Below are positions 1-7,873 of a DNA stretch of 7,873 nt, one piece after another (within the stretch, counting starts at the first letter, position 1; the number at the start of each line of letters is the position of its first letter). Made by a program: the position numbers and the translations under genes. The stretch comes from Rubritepida sp. (lineage in GTDB: Bacteria > Pseudomonadota > Alphaproteobacteria > Acetobacterales > Acetobacteraceae), in assembly GCA_022843345.1 (NCBI GenBank), contig JALHNW010000074.1:1-7873 (forward strand), in the 5' to 3' direction. A model generated the notes under the pieces. The model was given only the letters and a program-made list of their open reading frames with translations. It ran no database searches and was not told the DNA's origin.

Positions 1-167
1 GGCTGGACCGGCTGCTGGCCGCGCTGGAGCGGGAAAAGGCCCCCGCCCGCCGCGCGCGGGGCGAAAGGTTGCGCGCCGCCGGCCGGAAGCTGGACCTGGG
101 AAGCGAGGCCGGGAAGGCCTGGCGCACCGGCCGCGCCCTGCTGGACGGCTTCACCCGCCGGAAATAG
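1..167 (+). CDS. C-terminal end of an unrecognised protein (partial)
   Basis: An open frame enters from the left edge (codons in phase with position 3) and ends at TAG 165-167, leaving 54 visible residues. The tail is rich in Arg, Lys, Ala and Leu, starts LDRLLAALEREKAPARRARG and ends in LLDGFTRRK. It looks helical and basic, with no catalytic motif. In many Alphaproteobacteria the gene before atpH is priA, but the end seen here does not resemble the usual PriA C-terminus, so I do not assign it. The codons show the same strong GC bias as the downstream genes, which supports real coding. The gene runs in the same direction as atpH but is separated from it by 103 nt that hold a possible promoter, so it is probably not part of the atp operon. 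I do not recognise the family. Confidence 0.5.
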   Translation, partial: LDRLLAALEREKAPARRARGERLRAAGRKLDLGSEAGKAWRTGRALLDGFTRRK

Positions 168-177
168 CTGCCCCCCA

Positions 178-208
178 TTGGTTGCCGCGCTGCAAGGCGT
201 GTGTTAGA
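178..208 (+). promoter_or_regulatory. Possible promoter of the atp operon
   Basis: The 103-nt gap before atpH contains a comparatively AT-rich patch. TTGGTT at 178-183 could serve as a -35 element and TGTTAG at 202-207 (18-nt spacer) as a weak -10 element. The -10 match to the sigma-70 consensus is poor. The assignment rests mainly on position between an upstream stop codon and the first gene of the operon. The leader from about 215 to 270 would be untranslated. It holds only a weak 5-bp inverted repeat (220-224 with 237-241). Confidence 0.25.
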
Positions 209-270
209 GCGCCCGCGCCGTCCGGGGGGTTCCGTGCGGACATTTCCAGGAACAGGACCGGGACCGCCAG

Positions 271-2380
<2,110 letters not shown>

Positions 2381-2393
2381 ACGGACACCGGCC

Positions 2394-3275
2394 ATGCCCA
2401 GCCTGAAGAGCCTGCGCATGCGGATCAACAGCGTGAAGTCCACGCGGAAGATCACGCAGGCGATGAAGATGGTGGCCGCCGCCAAGCTCCGCCGCGCGCA
2501 GAGCCAGGCGGAGGCCGCGCGCCCCTATGCCGTGCGGATGGAGCGCATGCTGGCGTCCCTCGGCGCCTCGGTCGCCGGCACGCCGGATGCGCCGAAGCTC
2601 CTGGTCGGCTCGGGCGGCGATGCGGTCCACCTGCTGGTGGTGGTGACGGCGGATCGCGGCCTGGCCGGGCCGTTCAACACGAACGTCGGCCGCTTCGCCC
2701 GTGCCCGCATCCGCGAGCTCGAGGCGCAGGGCAAGACGGTGAAGCTGCTGACGGTGGGGCGCAAGGGCGCGGCCTACCTGAAGCGGGAGTTCGCCTCGCG
2801 CGTCGTCGGCGAGATCTCCTTCGCCGGCAAGAAGCGCCTGGAGTTCTCGGATGCGTCCGAGGTCGCCGCCCGCATCACCGCGATGCTGGAGGCGGGCGAG
2901 TTCGACGTCTGCGCGCTGGTCTACAACCGCTTCCGCAACGTGATGACGCAGGTGCCGACCGAGCAGCGCCTGATCCCGGCGCCGCTGCCCGAGGCCGGCT
3001 CGCCCGCCGATTCCGGCGGCGCGCTGTACGAGTACGAGCCCACCGAGGAAGAGATCCTCGCCCAGCTGCTGCCGCAGAACCTGGCGATCCAGGTGTATCG
3101 CGCGCTGCTGGAGAGTGCGGCGGGCGAGCAGGGCAGCCGCATGACGGCGATGGACAACGCCACGCGCAACGCGGGCGAGATGATCAACAAGCTGACGCTG
3201 AACTACAACCGCACGCGACAGGCCAACATCACCAAGGAGCTGATCGAGATCATCTCCGGTGCCGAAGCCGTCTAA
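2394..3275 (+). CDS. atpG: F1F0 ATP synthase gamma subunit
   Basis: The 293-residue gamma subunit forms the central rotor shaft that couples rotation of the F0 c-ring to the catalytic cycle. The N-terminal helix has the family start [20 protein letters not shown] and continues with [16 protein letters not shown]. The central Rossmann-like domain begins with [16 protein letters not shown] at about 80-95, where most homologues have GLCGGFN; Ala91 and Pro93 are mild departures. The C-terminal helix ends in [14 protein letters not shown] (279-292), which fits the gamma-subunit signature I-T-x-E-x2-E-x3-G-A. The protein has the size of other alphaproteobacterial gamma subunits. The gene starts 13 nt after the atpA stop and has no strong ribosome site, only GGA at 2383-2385, so re-initiation after atpA is likely. 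Confidence 0.98.
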   Translation: MPSLKSLRMRINSVKSTRKITQAMKMVAAAKLRRAQSQAEAARPYAVRMERMLASLGASVAGTPDAPKLLVGSGGDAVHLLVVVTADRGLAGPFNTNVGRFARARIRELEAQGKTVKLLTVGRKGAAYLKREFASRVVGEISFAGKKRLEFSDASEVAARITAMLEAGEFDVCALVYNRFRNVMTQVPTEQRLIPAPLPEAGSPADSGGALYEYEPTEEEILAQLLPQNLAIQVYRALLESAAGEQGSRMTAMDNATRNAGEMINKLTLNYNRTRQANITKELIEIISGAEAV

Positions 3276-4740
<1,465 letters not shown>

Positions 4741-4756
4741 GTGCCCTCAGACGCCG

Positions 4757-4846
4757 GGCGGCGGCATCCGCCGCCTTGGCTTCCGCGCCGCTTGAGGCGC
4801 GCCAACCGCACGGTTGGTCTGGGCGCGGCGGCGGCCTTGCCGCCGC
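4757..4846 (+). other. Chain of four GC-rich hairpins in the atpD-atpC spacer
   Basis: The 194 nt between atpD and atpC contain no credible gene but four consecutive inverted repeats after the terminator-like element. 4757-4764 pairs with 4768-4775 (8 bp, loop CAT). 4784-4789 pairs with 4796-4801 (6 bp, 6-nt loop). 4802-4808 pairs with 4811-4817 (a 7-bp palindrome, realistically 6 bp around GCAC). 4825-4832 pairs with 4839-4846 (8 bp, 6-nt loop). None is followed by a T-tract. In a GC-rich sequence some pairing is expected by chance, but four back-to-back stems in 90 nt form a strongly folded leader for atpC. Possible roles are mRNA stabilisation, RNase processing or tuning of epsilon translation; none is shown. 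Confidence 0.45.
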
Positions 4847-4898
4847 ACTCTCCATCGGCGGTGTCGGCCCTCGCCGGCCACCGCATCCGGTAGGTCCC

Positions 4899-4904
4899 AG
4901 GGGG
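4899..4904 (+). promoter_or_regulatory. Ribosome binding site of atpC
   Basis: AGGGGG lies 5 nt before the ATG at 4910. It decides the start of atpC: the frame is open upstream to a GTG at 4814, but the residues that would be added are Arg/Pro-rich, unlike any epsilon subunit, and lie in the hairpin region. The ATG at 4910 gives the canonical epsilon N-terminus. Confidence 0.6.
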
Positions 4905-4909
4905 CGCAC

Positions 4910-5320
4910 ATGGCCAACTTCCAGCTCGAACTCGTCTCGCCGGAAAAGCTCCTCCTCTCGCGCGAGGTGGAGATGGCGATCATCCCCGCCGCCGAGGGCG
5001 AGATGGGCGTGCTCGCCGGCCACGCGCCGATGATCGTGGCGCTGCGCGGCGGCACCATCCGCGTGCGCGAGAACGGCGCCGAGACCGAGCGCCTCTTCGT
5101 CGCCGGCGGCTTCGCCGAGATCACCCCCACCCGCGTCACCGTCCTGGCCGACGAGGCGACCCCGGTCGCCGAGCTCAGCCGCGCCGAGGCCGACCGCCGC
5201 GTGGCCGAGGCCCAGGCCGCCTACGACGCCGCCGCCATGGACACGCCCGAGCGGCGGGACGCCGCCATGGCGCGCCTGCTGGCGATGCGCGCCATGAAGG
5301 ACGCGGCGCAGGCGGCTTGA
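4910..5320 (+). CDS. atpC: F1F0 ATP synthase epsilon subunit
   Basis: The 136-residue epsilon subunit binds the foot of gamma and the c-ring and can inhibit ATP hydrolysis through its C-terminal helices. The N-terminal beta-sandwich (about 1-86) begins MANFQLELVSPEKLLLSREV. It contains the conserved EGEMGVLAGHAPMIVALRGG stretch (29-48) and FVAGGFAEI (63-71). The C-terminal part (about 88-130) is Ala/Glu/Arg-rich and helical, as in full two-domain epsilon subunits, so the inhibitory hairpin is probably present. The length is typical. The gene is unusually far (194 nt) from atpD, behind a terminator-like repeat and a hairpin chain, whereas the other atp genes are 1 to 13 nt apart. It may therefore be expressed at a different level from the other F1 genes. 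The next gene starts 31 nt downstream with no obvious terminator. Confidence 0.96.
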   Translation: MANFQLELVSPEKLLLSREVEMAIIPAAEGEMGVLAGHAPMIVALRGGTIRVRENGAETERLFVAGGFAEITPTRVTVLADEATPVAELSRAEADRRVAEAQAAYDAAAMDTPERRDAAMARLLAMRAMKDAAQAA

Positions 5321-5351
5321 TCAAGCGCGCGCACAGGCGCATCTGGCGCGC

Positions 5352-6170
5352 ATGAAGCACTGGACGATCGAACAGGTGGCGTGGGATCGGTTCGATCCCA
5401 CCAAGGTGGATGCCGGCGTCATCCCGCTGGTCAAGGCCGCCGCGATGGTCGAGCGCAACGGCGACGACTACGCCGCCTACCTGAAGTCCGTCTTCGTGGG
5501 CGACCCCGACTTCGCCGCCGCCGCCGACAACTGGGCGGAGGAGGAGAACCAGCACGGCGACGCGCTGGGCCGCTGGGCGACGCTGGCCGACCCCACCTTC
5601 GACTACCCCGCCGCCTTCGCCCGCTACCGCGCCGGCTTCAAGATAGACATCACCGCCGACGCCTCCGTCCGCGGCTCCCGCACGGGCGAGCTGATCGCGC
5701 GATGCATGGTCGAGACGGGCACCTCCTCCTACTACACCGCGCTGGGCGAAGCTTCGGAGGAGCCGGTGCTGAAGGAGATCTGCCGCCTCATCGCCGCCGA
5801 CGAGTACCGGCACTTCAAGCTCTTCTACGACCACATGAAGCGCTACCTCCAGCGCGAGAACCTGTCCTTCCCCCGGCGCCTGCGCGTGGCCATGGGCCGC
5901 ATCGGCGAGACGGAGGATGACGAGCTGGCCTTCGCCTACCACTGCGCGAACGAGCCGGAATCGCTGGCCTACGACCACGGCCGCTGCTCCGCCGCCTACA
6001 TGGGCCGCTCCATGTCCTACTACCGCTTCCGCCACATCGAGCGGGGGATGGGCATGATCTTCAAGTCCATCGGGCTGGAGCCGCGCGGCCGCATGTCCGC
6101 CATCGCCGCCCGCGCGTCGTGGAAGCTGCTGGAATGGAAGCGCGACCGCTTCCTGGCCCAGGCCGCCTAG
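5352..6170 (+). CDS. Ferritin-like diiron protein resembling acyl-ACP desaturases
   Basis: This 272-residue, probably soluble and mainly helical protein belongs to the ferritin-like superfamily. WAEEENQHGD at 61-70 closely resembles the segment of plant stearoyl-ACP desaturase that holds E-x-x-H ligands. A second motif, AADEYRH (148-154), matches the other one. Candidate iron ligands are E34, E65, H68, E121 (in CMVET), E151 and H154. Their order and spacing match the six ligands of the soluble desaturases, so a working diiron site is likely. The family activates O2; members desaturate acyl chains on a carrier protein, but many bacterial relatives have no known substrate. The protein is shorter than plant desaturases (roughly 360 residues) and has a basic C-terminus. 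The start ATG at 5352 has only a weak AGGCG 12 nt upstream. It lies 31 nt after atpC and may be co-transcribed with it. The fold is well supported; desaturase activity is inference. Confidence 0.75.
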   Translation: MKHWTIEQVAWDRFDPTKVDAGVIPLVKAAAMVERNGDDYAAYLKSVFVGDPDFAAAADNWAEEENQHGDALGRWATLADPTFDYPAAFARYRAGFKIDITADASVRGSRTGELIARCMVETGTSSYYTALGEASEEPVLKEICRLIAADEYRHFKLFYDHMKRYLQRENLSFPRRLRVAMGRIGETEDDELAFAYHCANEPESLAYDHGRCSAAYMGRSMSYYRFRHIERGMGMIFKSIGLEPRGRMSAIAARASWKLLEWKRDRFLAQAA

Positions 6171-6268
6171 CCTGTTTTCAAGCTGGCCGGACCCGGCCAG
6201 CGGCTCGGAAAACCAGGCTCAGCAACGCCTGGACCCGTTGGAGCGTGACGCAGTCACGCGGAAACGGG
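6169..6268 (+). other. Nested and competing stem-loops between the diiron and transferase genes
   Basis: The first structure starts at the diiron gene's stop codon. Its outer stem is 6169-6179 with 6208-6219 (11 bp, one bulged C at 6213), and its inner stem is 6182-6190 with 6193-6201 (9 bp, or 8 bp around GACC). An alternative 6-bp stem, 6213-6218 with 6227-6232, uses the right part of the outer stem, so the two cannot form together. A third hairpin pairs 6243-6249 with 6253-6259 (7 bp, loop GCA). It is extended by 6234-6239 with 6263-6268 across a symmetric GGA/GGA internal loop. No T-tract follows. The element could be a factor-dependent terminator, an attenuator-like leader or a dispersed palindromic repeat. 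The remaining 48 nt before the next gene show no clear ribosome site. Confidence 0.4.
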
Positions 6269-6316
6269 GCTAGGGGTAGCCGCCGCGCGCCCGCCGTGGC
6301 ATCCCGCCCGCGCGCC

Positions 6317-7363
6317 ATGCCCGCCCTGCTGCCCCTCCTCCTGCTGAGCCTGCCGCTCGCCCTCGTCTCGGCCGCGACGGTGCGCGCGATGATCGCCTGG
6401 CCGATCCTGGACCACCCGAACCACCGCTCGGCGCACCACCGGCCGACGCCGAAGGGCGGCGGGCTGGGGCCGGTCTTCGCCTTCATCCTGGGGATGCTGG
6501 CGCTCTACCACGCCGCCCCCTTCGCCCCGCTGGCCGAGCCGCGCTACACCGGCCTCGTGCTGGCCGCGGTGGCCATGGCCGGCGTCGCGCTGGCCGACGA
6601 CGTGCGCGACTTCCGCTTCATCGTGAAGCTGCTGGCCCAGGCCGCGGCGGCCGTCGTCGCCATCGCCGCCGGGCTGGTGCTGACCCGCCTGTCCCTGCCG
6701 CTGGTGGGCGAGGTGGAGCTGGGCGCGCTGGGCGTCGCCCTCACCCTGTTCTGGATCATCGGCTGCACCAACGCCGTGAACTTCATGGACGGGCTGGACG
6801 GGCTGGTGGGCGGGGTGGTGCTCGTCGCCTGCCTCGCGCTGGCCGCCATCGGCGCGATCGAGGGCGGGGTCTTCGTCCTCGCCGCCTCCTTGTTCCTTGC
6901 CGCCGGCTTCGCGGGCTTCCTGCCCTTCAACATCCACCCCGCGCGCATCTTCATGGGCGATGTGGGCAGCCAGTTCGCCGGCTTCATGCTGGCGGTGCTG
7001 GGCGTGGCGGCGGCGGGGTTCGAGGCGAACCAGCTGTCCTTCCTCGTCGTGCCGCTGCTGCTGAACGGGCTGCTGTGGGACGCGGCCTTCACCCTCCTCC
7101 GCCGGGCGCTCGCCGGCGAGCGGGTGAGCGAGGCGCACCGCTCGCACCTCTACCAGATGGCGCAGCGCGCCGGGGTGCCGACGCGCCTGGTGGCCGCCGC
7201 CCATTGGGGCTTCGCGCTGCTGGGCGCGGCGCTGGCGCTGGTCTTCCTGGCCCTGCCGGCCGAGCACAAGCCGCTGGTGGTCCTGCCCGCGCTGCTGGCG
7301 CAGGCGGGCTGGACGCTGTGGGTGGTGCGCCGGATGCGCCGCGCCGGCCTTTCCTGGCGCTGA
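6317..7363 (+). CDS. Polyprenyl-phosphate sugar-1-phosphate transferase (WecA/WbpL/MraY superfamily, GT4)
   Basis: This integral inner-membrane enzyme of 348 residues has about ten or eleven hydrophobic segments. It is expected to transfer an N-acetylhexosamine-1-phosphate from a UDP-sugar to undecaprenyl phosphate, the first step in building O-antigen, capsule or a related glycan. Family motifs appear in order: LDHPNHRSAHHRPTPKGGGL (31-50), as in WbpL-type enzymes; the Mg-binding DDVRD (94-98); TNAVNFMDGLDGL (151-163), with N155, D158 and D161; FMGDVGS (212-218); and the cytoplasmic HRSHLYQ (274-280). The length and SHLYQ motif fit WecA/WbpL-like proteins rather than MraY, which acts on UDP-MurNAc-pentapeptide. 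The sugar cannot be told from sequence. ATG 6317 is preferred because a signal-anchor helix follows at once; an in-frame GTG at 6296 and a long upstream extension to 6119 overlapping the diiron gene are less likely. No other glycan genes are visible nearby. Confidence 0.85.
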   Translation: MPALLPLLLLSLPLALVSAATVRAMIAWPILDHPNHRSAHHRPTPKGGGLGPVFAFILGMLALYHAAPFAPLAEPRYTGLVLAAVAMAGVALADDVRDFRFIVKLLAQAAAAVVAIAAGLVLTRLSLPLVGEVELGALGVALTLFWIIGCTNAVNFMDGLDGLVGGVVLVACLALAAIGAIEGGVFVLAASLFLAAGFAGFLPFNIHPARIFMGDVGSQFAGFMLAVLGVAAAGFEANQLSFLVVPLLLNGLLWDAAFTLLRRALAGERVSEAHRSHLYQMAQRAGVPTRLVAAAHWGFALLGAALALVFLALPAEHKPLVVLPALLAQAGWTLWVVRRMRRAGLSWR

Positions 7364-7367
7364 AGCC

Positions 7368-7873
7368 TCAGTTCAGCTTGTCCAGCTTCGCCTCGCGCAG
7401 GAAGTCGTCCGTGGTCTTCACCAGCGGGCGCTCGCCGGCGGCGTAGGGGTCCATGCGGGATTCCGTGGCCTCGACCACGCGGCAATCCTCGCACAGCTCC
7501 AGCGCCCGCAGGCGCGCCGGGTCCTGGAACATCCAGTGGCCGGAGGCGACGAGCTTCGCCTTCACCCGCTCGATGGAGGAGCGCATGCCGAAGGGCTTGG
7601 CGCAGCGCAGGCAGGCGGCCGGCTCCTCCTCCTTCACCACGCGGATCGCCGACGCCTCCGGTCGCAGGTCCAGGCGGGGCTCCAGGCTGATCACCTTCTC
7701 CGGGCAGGTGGCGACGCACAGGCCGCATTGCACGCAGGCATCCTCCAGGAAGCGCAGCTGCGGCGTCTCGGGGTTGGCGGTGAATGCGCTGGTCGGGCAG
7801 ACCATGGTGCAGGCCAGGCACAGGGTGCAGCCGGCCGTGTCCACCTTGGCCAGGCCGAAGGGCGCGCCGGCCG
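7368..7873 (-). CDS. 4Fe-4S ferredoxin-type protein, C-terminal part (partial)
   Basis: The minus-strand frame enters from the right edge and ends at TGA (7370-7368), showing about 167 residues. Two ferredoxin motifs, each C-x2-C-x2-C-x3-C-P, lie at 7829-7794 (CTLCLACTMVCP) and 7736-7701 (CVQCGLCVATCP) and should hold two [4Fe-4S] clusters for electron transfer. Two further CxxC pairs follow, CLRC at 7613-7602 and CEDC at 7493-7482, in a conserved-looking tail with KPFG, HWMF and DPYA. This resembles the C-terminal end of a long (about 650-residue) alphaproteobacterial 4Fe-4S protein of unknown physiological partner; that match is from memory. A GTG at 7844 is in frame, but the codons upstream of it to the edge (AGAPFGLAK) continue the family pattern, so it is an internal codon and the gene extends out of the window. 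It converges with the transferase gene, with 4 nt between stops. Confidence 0.85.
   Translation of the reverse strand, partial: AGAPFGLAKVDTAGCTLCLACTMVCPTSAFTANPETPQLRFLEDACVQCGLCVATCPEKVISLEPRLDLRPEASAIRVVKEEEPAACLRCAKPFGMRSSIERVKAKLVASGHWMFQDPARLRALELCEDCRVVEATESRMDPYAAGERPLVKTTDDFLREAKLDKLN

Noticed and set aside
220..241. 5-bp inverted repeat in the atpH leader
   Set aside because: It is too short, with a 12-nt loop, to support a regulatory structure in GC-rich DNA.
2620..2690. Departure from GLCGGFN in the gamma subunit (GLAGPFN here) as a sign of a divergent or non-functional gene
   Set aside because: The rest of the protein, including the N-terminal helix and the C-terminal signature, is normal, and the gene sits in an intact operon; the change looks like tolerated variation.
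4814..4909. N-terminal extension of atpC from a GTG at 4814
   Set aside because: The added 32 residues are Arg/Pro-rich and unlike epsilon subunits, and a good ribosome site precedes the ATG at 4910.
5321..5351. GCGCGC repeats (5325-5330 and 5346-5351) between atpC and the diiron gene as a terminator
   Set aside because: The pairing is only 6 bp of simple alternating GC with no T-tract, and it could easily arise by chance at this base composition.
6119..6316. N-terminal extension of the transferase from 6119
   Set aside because: It would overlap the end of the diiron gene by about 50 nt and read through the hairpins, adding a basic segment not expected before the first membrane helix.
6254..7267. 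337-residue minus-strand frame opposite the transferase gene
   Set aside because: The translation is dominated by Gln, His, Arg and Glu, typical of the complement of hydrophobic GC-rich codons. The plus strand carries all GT4 motifs.

Overview
The window is GC-rich bacterial DNA, mostly ordinary core genome. A complete F1-ATPase operon in the order delta-alpha-gamma-beta-epsilon (atpHAGDC) fills 271..5320, with no F0 genes (atpI/B/E/F) beside it. This F1-only operon is the arrangement known from Alphaproteobacteria. Strong GC bias at third codon positions and the look of the flanking proteins suggest a Rhodospirillales/Acetobacteraceae-type organism (Roseomonas-like); that placement is inference.

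Layout: 1..167 is the 3' end of an unrecognised plus-strand gene. 168..270 is the probable promoter and leader of the atp operon. atpH (GTG start), atpA, atpG and atpD follow with gaps of 1 to 13 nt. The operon is then interrupted by a 194-nt spacer before atpC. The last codons of atpD and the first bases of this spacer form a perfect 17-bp inverted repeat followed by a T-rich tract, and four more GC-rich hairpins follow. Downstream of atpC, after 31 nt, lies a ferritin-like diiron protein that resembles soluble acyl-ACP desaturases and keeps all six candidate iron ligands. A 146-nt spacer with nested and mutually exclusive stem-loops then leads to a polytopic membrane sugar-1-phosphate transferase of the WecA/WbpL/MraY superfamily. 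The window ends in the C-terminal part of a minus-strand protein with two 4Fe-4S motifs, converging tail to tail with the transferase (4 nt between stops).

How the genes work together: the five atp products form the catalytic head (alpha3 beta3), rotor shaft (gamma, epsilon) and stator connection (delta/OSCP) of ATP synthase, which joins an F0 sector encoded elsewhere. The diiron protein, the lipid-linked sugar transferase and the iron-sulphur protein have no evident functional link with ATP synthase or with each other. The most unusual features are non-coding: the terminator-like repeat that uses atpD coding sequence as its 5' arm, which could set the beta:epsilon ratio, and the competing hairpins before the transferase gene. 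I see no mobile element, CRISPR array, tRNA or rRNA.
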